From NCBI RefSeq assembly GCF_010093595.1, contig NW_022985440.1, forward strand, positions 399,215-463,214: DNA of 64,000 nucleotides. The letters are read 5' to 3'. Positions 35,661 to 44,978 of this stretch are shown here, one piece after another; position 1 is the stretch's first letter, and each line of letters begins with the position of its first letter. A program made the position numbers and the translations under genes. The stretch is from Mytilinidion resinicola. Taxonomy: Eukaryota; Ascomycota; Dothideomycetes; Mytilinidiales; Mytilinidiaceae. Below the pieces are notes generated by a model. It did not search any database. It was not told the origin of the DNA and saw nothing but the letters and a program-made list of their open reading frames with translations.

Positions 35661-36370
35661 AAAGGAGCGGTGACGAACAATAGAATAGTGGTGCGGTGAA
35701 CAATTGAGAAGTGGTGCGGCGTCGACAATAGGAGTGTCGACGGCGACAAGAAGAACAACAGGTGAAGGTGAAGGTCGACAATGGTTGTGGCGTATAGTCC
35801 AATCAGGACGCTCCTGCAGTGTACCTTTGTCGGATAGTTGAATAGAACACAATAGCAAGCGTGGGGCTGCAATTGTAGATGGGCCGTCGCCGCAGCCTGC
35901 GAGGAACAAGGTTGCCGGGCGACCTGGTTAAACTACAGAGAGAGCGGGCTTCCTGAGCTTCACCCCAACCTGGAACATATATCGGGCGCTGTCCGTCCTC
36001 TCTCACCACCTTCTGCGCCAACCACCTGCATTTGCTCGACACCAGCGACGACAAGCAATTGACCGTTCCAGTTCGGCCTCATTCATTTCCTTTCCTCTCG
36101 TGTCTCAGCTATACCCATCTTTCTGTCTTCTCTGTCCACAAAACATCAGCGCACAATTTCACTGTCGTCGCCGCCTTGTACGGATAGCTCCGACCAACCC
36201 TACTTGTTCCTCCAGTAAGTGTAGTCCAGCTTGATAGGGCAGCTTTGGAACGGCCTTCTGCTTTCATTTCGGGAAGAATGTGTGCGACAGGCAGCCGTGA
36301 GCTATGAAGATCCTGTAAACATCTGCTAACTAGTCAGCTCTATTGAGAGCTTCAGACCTGCTGCGCAACC
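35661..36370. other. Intergenic region upstream of the 36371 gene
   Basis: The left half has further weak GACAATA-type repeat words. The right half (about 36060-36220) is pyrimidine-rich on the plus strand, as in many fungal promoters, and leads to the ATG at 36371. A 5' UTR intron is possible, given the CTAACTAG branch-like word and nearby AG at 36320-36350, but this was not established. Confidence 0.4.
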
Positions 36371-37535
36371 ATGGGACGATCACGCCCCCGTGTCAATGAG
36401 TGGTTCGAGGCGCTCGGCTGGCGACACTTTGGCAAAGACGAGGGCGTTGTCAAGAGACCGAAGTTCAATTTCAAGCCGCTCAACGATCTCTACAAGACGG
36501 AGATCGGGAATCTCTTCACCAAGCTCAGCACTTCAGCAGTCGACCGCGATGACCCAAAGCTCTTCGACAAAGAGTTCGACAAGATCCTAGAGAAACTCGG
36601 TCCTCCCATCTGGCCCAATAAGCCTGCCAATGTTCAGAGAGCCCATCTCCGCGACCCTGACCCCGAGACTCTCTACAAGAAGCATCTCATCTATCCACGC
36701 GACAAAGCGACGTATGTCATGTTCCATCCACTGACAAACACTACAACGTACTAACTTTTGCAGGATCAAGGAGCATCTCCGTCAGCTGGTGCTTGCGAAG
36801 AGGAGTCGAGGTACCGCAGCCACTGCCAACATCAATCGATCAGCCCTGCGAGACAGGGCGAACGATGATGAATCGGAGTCTACTCCAAGCATCAACAAGT
36901 CCGTACTGCGGAGCGGCGCGAGTGCTCAGAACAAACGCCAACAAGAGGAAGACCACTCACCATCTACTCCAAACATCACCAAGGCTGTACTGCGAGGCGG
37001 CGCGGGTGACACGAGAGGAGTCAAGAAGGCCAAACCTGTCAACAATGCTACTTCATCCAAGAGGAAGCGTCCACAGGAGGCGGTGCCCGATGACGAAGCG
37101 GAATTGGAAGAACCTCACCTGTCACCAAAGCGCCAGCGCACGTCCGGTCAGAAAGAGCACGCCAGCCAGGCAAAAGGGAAGCAAAAGCAGGTCTATCCGA
37201 CCGGCGGAGCCGACGTTTTCGAGCAAACAAAAATCAACTTGTTCAGCAATCACACCCCGCATGGCTCCATTACCCTCCAAGGGTGCAAATCTGCGGCTCA
37301 GTTACTGGAGAGGGTGGCAGACGTCACGAAGGGTTCCAATCAAGGTGACGCCGGCGCAGACGTCGCATACCTAAAGATTTACCTTTCGGAGGACATGAGC
37401 ACCGAGCCTTGGGTCCGAATTGACAACAATAGGCACCAGGAGGGTAAGTTCAACCACTTGAAGCGTATCATCACGGATGCGCCGTTGTTTCCAGGCACAC
37501 ACGAAGCGTTGCTTGAGGCAGAAGTTGGATTCTGA
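36371..37535 (+). CDS. Hypothetical protein sharing its N-terminal domain with the 28440-31893 protein
   Basis: Two exons (36371-36711, 36764-37535; 52-nt intron with a TACTAAC branch point) give 370 aa. The N-terminal about 130 residues (FEALGWRHFGKDEG, LFDKEFDKILEKLGPPIW, LYKKHLIYPRDKATIKEHL) align end to end with the start of the large minus-strand gene 5 kb away. The alignment shares EALG, an LF/F helix, LExxG-xxIW, Y-K-L-YPxD and IKxxLxxL. A disordered basic linker contains three short in-frame repeats of the form (S/T)-P-(S/N)-I-(N/T)-K-(S/A)-V-L-R-(S/G)-G and NLS-like KRKRPQE and PKRQR. The C-terminal domain (INLFSNHTPHGSITLQGCK to ALLEAEVGF) is unassigned. A nuclear location is inferred. 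Confidence 0.72.
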
Positions 37536-37689
37536 GCGGTATAGGAGGTGTGGTCACTTTTGGTGCTCTTTTTTTTGTTATCCAATACCCTCCAGATCAA
37601 TTAATAGTAGGCGAGGTTTTGATAGCAATGTTGGCTCGGCGAAGCCAGCCTGGTTCTCTATATTTTCCTTTAGTCACGATAGCATGAAT

Positions 37690-38960
37690 TGATGGTCTTC
37701 TACCTCTTTGCTCTTGAACCGTATCGCAGTTTCTCACCAAAGGTCTATTGACACTTATTCCCCAGCGCTTGAGGCGCCCCCATGAGCTTTCCAAGATTAA
37801 AGACACTAGGTCAAATTCAACGGGGTCGGAATTGAGCTACCCTTTGACTAGGAGCAGGAGGACTCCTGCAGTGGCGTCTAGCTTCCAAAAATGGAACCTA
37901 TGCAGTAGGATTATCCCTGTGTCAGATTGTATGACCTGGAACTCAGTGTCTTACCAAAGGCCTATTCACGCTCGTTCGCAAACGCTTGAGGTGCCCCCAT
38001 GAGTCTTGAAAATCCAACACACGATGTCAAGTTCCAAGCAGTAGAAATGAGCTACTCTTGACCAGCCGGTCTCTTGAGAGCAGGGAGACTCCTGACAGTG
38101 GTGTATAGCTTCTAAAGATAGAACTTGCATAGTACGATATCCGTGTGCTAAATCTGTATAGCCTGGAACTTAGTGTCTTACCAAAGGCCTATCCACACTC
38201 TGTCGCCAACGCTTGAGTTGCCCCCAGCTTTCCAAAATGAAGACACGATGTCAAATTCAACGTAATGCAATTCAAGCTATCGCTTGACCGACCAGCTACT
38301 CAAGGGCAGGTAGATTTTCAAATTGACACTCCCTCGCAACCGTTTGAGGTGCCCCTACGAGCTTTCCAAAACGAAGACAAGATGTCAAGCTCAAAGTAGT
38401 GAGAGTCAGGCTACCTCTTAACTGGCCTTCCACCTAGTAGCTGCTCTTGATCGGTCGGCTACTTCAGGGCTGGTAGGTTGGTAAATTAACACTCCTTCGC
38501 AATTGTTCGAGGTGCCCCCATGAGCGAAGACACGATGTCAAGTTCGAAGCAGTTCAAATCGGCCTACCTCTTGACCGACCCCTCATCTTGAAGCTACACT
38601 TGACCGATAAGCTACTTCAGGGCAGGTAGATTCACAAATCAATACTCCTTCGCGACTGTTTGAGGTGCCCCCATGAACTCTTAAAACGCAACACACGATG
38701 TCAATTTCCAAGCCGTGCAAATCAACCTATCTCTTGCCCGGCCCACCATCTAGCAGCTACAGTTAACCGGCCAGATACTTCAGGGCAGGTAGATTCCTAA
38801 ACTGCCACCCCTTCACAGCCGTTAGAGGTGTCCCGAAACCAACCCACAATGTCAATTTCAACGCAGCGCAAACCAGCCTCCCTCTTGCCCAGCCCTTCAT
38901 TTCCCAGCCAGACCCCTCCAAACAGTGCCATCCAGCTTCCAAAAGTGCGCCTCGCATGAC
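37690..38960. repeat. Degenerate tandem repeat array B, seven copies
   Basis: The key word GAGGTGCCCCCATGAGCTTT (variants) occurs near 37771, 37988, 38215, 38346, 38509, 38662 and 38825. It is preceded by CACTCCTTCGCAAxxGTT and followed by CxAAAACGAAGACACGATGTC and AAGTTCxAAGCAGTGCAAAT. The first three units are about 220 bp long and carry an extra block (ACTTAGTGTCTTACCAAAGG). The later ones are 131-163 bp. Two inverted copies of the same unit occur at 43921-44135. Confidence 0.8.
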
Positions 38961-39146
38961 TCCATTCCCACGTTGCTGCATCCGTGGTGGCGCAGCCCCT
39001 CCGCGCCACACACCCTCATCATGACTCCACGCCCACCTCAGCTCCCCGATTCACACATAAAAACACCTCCATTACTTCCCCAATCCCCATTTCCCAGCAA
39101 CCAGTTAGTAGATTCGCCTCAAAAACCGCAACCCTAGCCCGCAACC

Positions 39147-39833
39147 ATGGCCTCCCCAACCACTCCCACAACCACCCCCACAACTATCTCCAAACCACCC
39201 ACTCCCTACCGCCAGATCCGCGCCACTTACGACGCGACAACGATAACCGTATACCAAGCCTATTCCGCAGCTATAGCGTCCGCGGCAGTCGCGCACCAAA
39301 AACTCTCCGCCTCCCCCGACTTCTCTTTCACGCGCATGACGTGGATAAAGCCGAGTTGGTGCTGGATGATGTACCGCGCCGGCTACTCGTACAAGGACGT
39401 GCGCCAGACGAACATACTCGCGCTGAAGATGCAGCGTGCAGACTTTGAGGCGTTGCTTGAGACGGCTGTGCTGGCGCATGGGCTGGCGCCGACGAAGGGG
39501 GAGGACGGGGATGAGGAGGACAAGCTAGAGAAACGGAAGCGCAGTGAGAGAGTAGTGGTGCAGTGGGACCCCGAGCGGAGTTTTCGGGTCGGCAAGTTGG
39601 AGCATCGGAGTATCCAGATTGGGATTCCGAGGGCGTTGGTGGAGAAGTGGGTCGAGGAGGGGATTGTAGAGATAGAGGATGTGACGCAGCGGGCGAGGGC
39701 TTTGAAGAAGGTGGTTGAAGAGGAGAAGGACGTGATGAAGGTGGAGCTGGTGGAGAGAGGGTTGATTCCTGATGAGAGGGTTTACGAGGTACCGGAGCGG
39801 TTGAGGAGGATATTGGGGATGGATGAGGTCTGA
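39147..39833 (+). CDS. DUF4291 domain protein
   Basis: Single exon, 228 aa. After a Thr/Pro-rich N-terminus of about 20 residues the whole protein matches the DUF4291 family: YRQIRATYDATTITVYQAY, AIASAAVAHQ, FSFTRMTWIKPSWCWMMYR, the nearby GYSYKDVRQTNILALKMQR, then VVVQWDPERSF and HRSIQIGIPRALVEKWV, ending with a helix and DVTQRARALK. The family occurs in bacteria and fungi and has no established function. It is probably soluble and cytosolic. It lies between repeat array B and ISN1. The ATG follows a CAACC context, and a CATAAAAACA motif lies about 90 bp upstream. Confidence 0.92.
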   Translation: MASPTTPTTTPTTISKPPTPYRQIRATYDATTITVYQAYSAAIASAAVAHQKLSASPDFSFTRMTWIKPSWCWMMYRAGYSYKDVRQTNILALKMQRADFEALLETAVLAHGLAPTKGEDGDEEDKLEKRKRSERVVVQWDPERSFRVGKLEHRSIQIGIPRALVEKWVEEGIVEIEDVTQRARALKKVVEEEKDVMKVELVERGLIPDERVYEVPERLRRILGMDEV

Positions 39834-40051
39834 GAGGGGGAAGGAGGGAGAAACGAAAGCGAACTAGTATGTGCTTGTGATAATTAATCCATTTGAAACA
39901 CTGAAGTAAGCTATGCTATCCTTCGATACTCGTGTGAAGTCGTACTAGCGGGTAATACTAGGGACGTGGTGCTTTTGGACCACCTGAACGCCTGAAGGTT
40001 TGAAGCTCCGCTTCTTTCTGACCCAATGAAAGCATACCATGCTGAGTGCGT

Positions 40052-41687
40052 TTACCTGGTCTTCCGCTGCTGCATCTCGTCCAACTCTGCAATCTCGTCC
40101 AGCAGCTGGACAGTCTCGGCCGGGCTCGCGATCCATGCTGTCGTGCAAGCCAAGCGAGCTTTGAAATCGTTCGCGCCAGCGGAAAGAAACTGGTCGCCCA
40201 CGTGGAGGGTCTTGCTACCTTCAAGACCGCCGAAGAACCGCTGACATGCAAGCACTCCCCAAGACTTGTCGCCAATGTCGACAAAAACATCATTGCCACC
40301 GTTGAAGGCACAGAAGGGCAGTCGACGTCCTACCGGAGACATTTCCTAGATGTTGATTAGCTCTGCTTCTGCAGTTTCGACATCGACACTCACAAGAATC
40401 TTCTGAGTAACCATGACAGTCTCCTCCAACGATTCTCGAGGAAACTTGACACCCTCTGGAGGAATTATTCCCACGGCTCTTTCCTTTCGAAGGATTTGAG
40501 CTGGAAGACGCAGGTTTTTGACACAATCTCGTAGAGCGGCCTCGGCGACATCAAGCAGTTCAGTGATATCCGACTCTTCCCATAGCAACATCTCATCCAA
40601 TAGCCAGTCTTTCCGAGGCACAAACGTCAATAAATCTGGACTGTTCTCCGCGAACCGGAAGCAATAGTTCGCTTCTCCTCCCATAACAATCAGATTGTGT
40701 TTGAGGCCAGTAGGGATATCAGAAACGTTCAGAGCGTCCAGAAGGCCATGGAGTCGCTCATAGTATCGGCGAGCCTCTGTGTACCCAGCAGCGGTGACTA
40801 TGCCGATCCGAGTGCCATTCTCGATGAGCCGAAGAATTCGTGGAATAACTACGTTGTCTTCCGTCAACGACTTTCCGTCGTCGTAAAGAGTGACGTCTCC
40901 GTCAAATGTTGCAAGCTCCAAGGGGCCTCCGCGGATCAAGCTCATGACTTGGGCGGTATTTAGGATGAGCCTGACATCGTTAAATGAAGGTGCAACAAAG
41001 CGACGGTAGCTGATAAAGCGTCGTTGATCCTGCCATACAAATGCATCGTGGAGCAGCAGCGGCGTAAAGAAGGTGGCTACTGAGGGAACAAGGAGCTTGA
41101 GCTTGGAGCGTTCATGCGTGCCAGCTTTCTGGTGGGCAACTAGAGTCCCAATCAACCAATTGCTCTTGGAAAGGTTGGCATATGGGGACACAAACTGTGG
41201 TCGTTTATAAGCTCTTCAATATCCCGCATTATCTCGGCATAACGTCGTTGAGCGTTGGTAGCCATGTGATCCATGGTATCTTTATGGGGCTCGAACACAG
41301 CAGTTGGCTGTGAATGCAACACAAATGGTGTTGCAAGAAGAGCCTTGAGGTCTTATTAGAATACGTGTTTCTATAGACTATGCAAACCGAGGACATATTC
41401 GAGGAAACTAGTCGCATAGCATACCTTGATCCATTCTATCTAGTTGCCAGACAAGCACTGTTAGCTACTGGCAGATCAATTGAGTGTAGCTCGTCGAGAA
41501 CGCACCAATTGATCGCGACGGTGGGTCTAGAAACAGCGGTATCAGCAAGCTATCCGTAGACAAACACATTGGACCTTAACAGCACGTACTTTGAGAGCAT
41601 CTGTGTGAATTGTTTAGCGGTGAATTCTGTTCTTTTCGTGCGCAGCAGTGAGATATACGTACACTCTACTCTGTATCTGGTCGTCAT
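40052..41687 (-). CDS. ISN1: IMP-specific 5'-nucleotidase, with apparent frameshift
   Basis: Hydrolyses IMP to inosine in purine salvage; HAD-type fold. Six exons: 41687-41663, 41600-41590 (11 nt), 41526-41506 (21 nt), 41439-41425 (15 nt), 41343-40394, 40345-40052. The N-terminal exons spell MTTRYRVEYALKTHRRDQL, IEWIK and ALLATPFVLHSQPTAVFE. The rest is highly conserved: SPYANLSKSNWLIGTL, GTHERSKLKLLVPSVATFF, ELATFDGDVTLYDDG (DxDxT nucleophile motif), VMGGEANYCFRF, EMSPVGRRLPFCAFNGGND and KTLHVGDQFLSAGAND. Around 41190-41215 the frame reading ...RDIEELINDH does not connect to the frame reading KRPQFVSPYANLS. The exon sum is 1316 nt, 10 short of 442 codons. Either a recent mutation or a sequence error. 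Confidence 0.85.
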
Positions 41688-41913
41688 GGCTGGTGTCTCT
41701 GTATGAAGACAGGGCGGTGTGGGGGAGAGGAAGCTTTAGAGCTTGAGCAGTCACCGGGGACGCTACGGTCACTTGCACAATTTAAGCTCCTTATCGATAA
41801 GTTCCCGCCGCCAAGCGGCTTGTACCGCCGGCTATGCATGGCTCAACCAGCCCTTGACAAAACACCAGCAACTTCGCTGCAGCTGCGCAAACCACACAAC
41901 TAGGACGCCCAAT
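41688..41913. promoter_or_regulatory. Divergent promoter shared by ISN1 and MED17
   Basis: Only 226 bp separate the two start codons. The segment contains CGGCTTGTACCGCCGG, a small inverted repeat, and no other gene. Head-to-head spacing of this size implies shared upstream elements; this is inference from distance. Confidence 0.45.
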
Positions 41914-43911
41914 ATGGCTGACATAGAATCCGAATCGCTTCCTGTCTCGCTACGCCCATGGCCTACCCAAGACTCGTCCTCAGACGACCTCCAGCTGCAG
42001 TTCGCGCGGCTCTTTCAGCAACGAGGGCACTTCCGACACATCACCGAGGAAGGCCTCAAAGAGGAGATCGCCACCGCAAAGGATGGACCCGACGATGTGA
42101 TGGAAGGTGTCGAAGAAGACGAGGAGGCTCCGGCACAGGACGAGAAGGAACGTTACGAGGAGATAATGAAAGCCAAAATACAGATGGTGGGCTTTATAGG
42201 GTATACTGTCGGATACCAAGACTCTTAAGATCATAGCTGAGCTTTAAATAGGACTGCCTTGAATGAAGCGCGATACATGCAGGATTACCTGTCTCTCCTT
42301 GTCTCTCGAGATGCTCCGAAGCTGGCCGATACCACCTTGTCGCCATATGTCAAAGAATTCAAACTCCCAGGCACTCTCGGTGTTGACAAATGGCCTCTAA
42401 AAGAGCCAGATGTCGTAGAAAAGCGGAGGGAAGAGCTTGCCGCGAAGGGTTGGAGGATGAAGGGGCTCGAGGACGCTGCCGACAGTGTTCTGAAAGCAGC
42501 GACTCGACTAGAGAGCGAGGTTCGCAAAGAGACACAATACTGGGAAGAAGTGCTATCAATTGCAAAGAAGGGATGGTCAGTCCGTCGGATAGCTAGAGAC
42601 GGTCGTAGACCAATCTTGGGTGTTCAATTCGGCTTTGCGGAAGCGAGCGACCATTTCAAGAATCGTGGATTCTCACCTTTGCGGATGGACGACAAAGGAA
42701 GCATCATACTCGACGCAGGGCTTACCCAGAAACCAAAGGCCGTGCGTGTCCGGATTCAAGAGGATGGCAGGATCACCGGCACCTCGAAATTACCTTCGAC
42801 AGACGACATAACTCAGCCATCCATCGAAGACTTGATACGACGGGCACGAGACTCCTTGTTCGAGGAAGAACTGTACCATGAGATGTCTCTAGAGACTCGA
42901 ATATTACTGTCTCACGATGTCAAAATGCGGGACTCGGTGATCCATCTTCCAGCACCTGCGACAGATGGATCAAAGCGAATTGTACTGATCGATATTGTGC
43001 TTCTGGACGAGATATTGCCGCAGATAGACGACCATTCGTCAGACTCAATTGCTCAAAACGTAGCCGAAGCCCTCCGCCTGCTTCTCTGCTACGAGCATAG
43101 ACAACGCTTGCATCGCCGGTCACAAATACCCAGACCTCTTTCTGAACAGAAGATACCAAATCTACCACCTCCGATACTACGTCCCTTACTGAACTTTTTC
43201 CATAATGCCCAGGCCATTCAATCTGTCCGAGACTATCTCCAGCACACAAAATCGATTCTCTCCAGCGCCGGACTGAACGTCTCCACAAAACTCACGTTCG
43301 ACCCCAAACTATCCAACCTCTCCGCAACCATCAAAACCTCACCCACAGAGATAGAGTCGTCTACAGACAAGCTCGTCAACACCCTCATCAGGCCGCAAAC
43401 AACAACCGCATCGATACGCCTCCCCTCCTCTCTCAGAGGCGCCACCCACCAGGAATCCCTCAGCATCGCGATCCGTACCCTCGTCACTCAACCCATCTTC
43501 GGCACCGAATACACCCTCACGCTCCCACAAGCGGTAGCCACAGCCATCTACTCCGAAGTAGTCACGGCCCGCACGTTCACATTCACGATCCTTGCGGACC
43601 TGACGTCTTACATCGACCAGCTCATCTCGCTCCACCTATCCAATTCCGTGATTGCAAAATCCTTCAGCGGATGGACACCGCTGAAGGAGCTTCCAAAGCT
43701 CACGAAACAGCCACGGAAACTGAACCCATCGGACGCGTCTAAGCAACCTAAGAAGCGTTTGCGCGTCAACTTGGAGCAGACAAGGTTGCTGGTGACGTGT
43801 GTGTGGGAGGGTCCCATCGAACGGGTGGAGGAGTACGCGTGGGATGGGAGTGCGGGGGCTGGGAAGAGGCCGTTGGAGGATGTTGTTGCGGAGTGGGATG
43901 TGAAGCCTTGA
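41914..43911 (+). CDS. MED17: Mediator complex subunit 17 (Srb4)
   Basis: Scaffold subunit of the Mediator head module, required for RNA polymerase II transcription. Two exons (41914-42200, 42252-43911; intron 51 nt) give 648 aa. Family features: an N-terminal SLPVSLRPWP motif; the acidic stretch and MxAKIQMVGFIGTALNEARYMQDYLSLLVS helix pair spanning the intron; the KGWRMKGLEDAADSVLKAA region; and WSVRRIARDGRRPILGVQFGFAEAS, the conserved core with a GF/Y-AEAS motif. Further on come DSLFEEELYHEMSLETR and a C-terminal domain with FHNAQAIQSVRDYL. The length matches ascomycete homologues. The first ATG in frame, just upstream of the conserved motif, was taken as start. Confidence 0.95.
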
Positions 43912-43920
43912 GAGGTCGCT

Positions 43921-44135
43921 TGATTTCCACTGCATCGAACTTGACGTCTTGGCTTGGTTTTGGAAAGCATATGGGGGGTACCTCAAATAGTGGCGAAGGA
44001 GTGCCGGTTTAGGAATCACCCTGCTGTGGAGTAGCCGACTAGTCATGTAGTAGCTTAATTTCCACGGCATCGAACTTCGCATGGTGTGTTAGCCTTTGAA
44101 AGTCTCACAAGGGCACCCCAAGCAGTGACGAACGA
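43921..44135. repeat. Two inverted copies of repeat family B
   Basis: The reverse complement of 43921-44000 reads CACTCCTTCGCCACTATTTG, AGGTACCCCCCATATGCTTT, then CCAAAACCAAGCC and GACGTCAAGTTCGATGCAG. This is close to the units of 37690-38960 over the whole length. A second copy is at about 44050-44135. Together with array B they bracket the DUF4291-ISN1-MED17 block as inverted repeats. Confidence 0.75.
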
Positions 44136-44279
44136 CCGTGACTAGACCTTTGGTGAGATACTGCAATACGGACGCAGCGCAATCCCTTCTCTTCCTCCAA
44201 GCAAGCGCTCGTAAATTAGGTTTTCGTTTAGAGCAAAGTTTCCGAGTTACTAAGGTACAATTATCTGGATTTCACACTT

Positions 44280-44720
44280 GTTAGTCCCAACAATTCACGA
44301 TCCTAACCGTACAAACAAATTCTTTGAAAGACGCGGAGGGACCCTCAGCGAACACGCCGCGTGCCCCCCTTTTTATCCACAGATCACGAGTAAAAGCCTG
44401 GACACGTAGTCTGCGTTTGGAGCATAGTCATATGACCCCCACAGAGGCTTTATCCGCTTCCATTGCAAATTGTTACGAATCTAACCGTGAGATTCATATT
44501 TCGGTAGAGGTGGAGGGCGCCGGTGGGTAAGTCACGTAGTCCCTACTTCCAAGGTCGTTTGAGACTCAAGCAACCGGAAGTATAGTGAGCTAGAGTAGAG
44601 ATCGTGAGGCACCGCCGTAAAGGCTTTTAGCCGCTTTAGTTGCAAGTTCTTACGAATCTGACCACGGAAGAACTTTTTGTATGTATAGATGCGAAGGACA
44701 TGCCAAGGGGATACTGTTGA
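44280..44720. repeat. Degenerate tandem repeat array C, three copies
   Basis: Units of about 179 bp are marked by the word ACGAATCTAACCGT (variants) at about 44302, 44481 and 44659. The last two also share GAGGCTTTATCCGCTTCCAT and TGCAAATTGTTACGAATCT. They are noncoding. The array lies between MED17 and the convergent SPIN90-type gene. Confidence 0.65.
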
Positions 44721-44978
44721 GGTAAGCTTGTGTGGTTACTATATACTCCGCCCTGGATATCTTGAATCCTCATCTACAATACGCCATTAAGAGAACTTCT
44801 CCCGCCACTCCCCACTGAAGAAAAGATGAATTCCAAAACCTCGCATACCATAACGCTCCACGTGATCGATAAACGCCGCCCACGATGCATTCACTCTATC
44901 CAGCTCAACATAATATGCCTAAAGATCCTGCCGATAATGCTGACCATGGAAAATTCTTCAAGTCGTTGCTATCTCAAC

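Noticed and set aside
35147..35872. 241-codon minus-strand open frame over the minisatellite
   Set aside because: It is low in complexity and rich in Cys/Leu/Ser, built from the about 130-bp repeats. The better coding memory lies on the plus strand, and no family is matched.
40010..40052. Extra 3' exon of ISN1 after a 39-nt intron
   Set aside because: An AG/GTAAAC donor exists at the stop, but the in-frame stop after QQRKTR gives a normal ISN1 end and the intron would be unusually short.
28440..44720. Starship or other large cargo transposon
   Set aside because: No tyrosine-recombinase (DUF3435) captain, transposase, reverse transcriptase or terminal target-site duplication is readable, so repeats alone do not support it.
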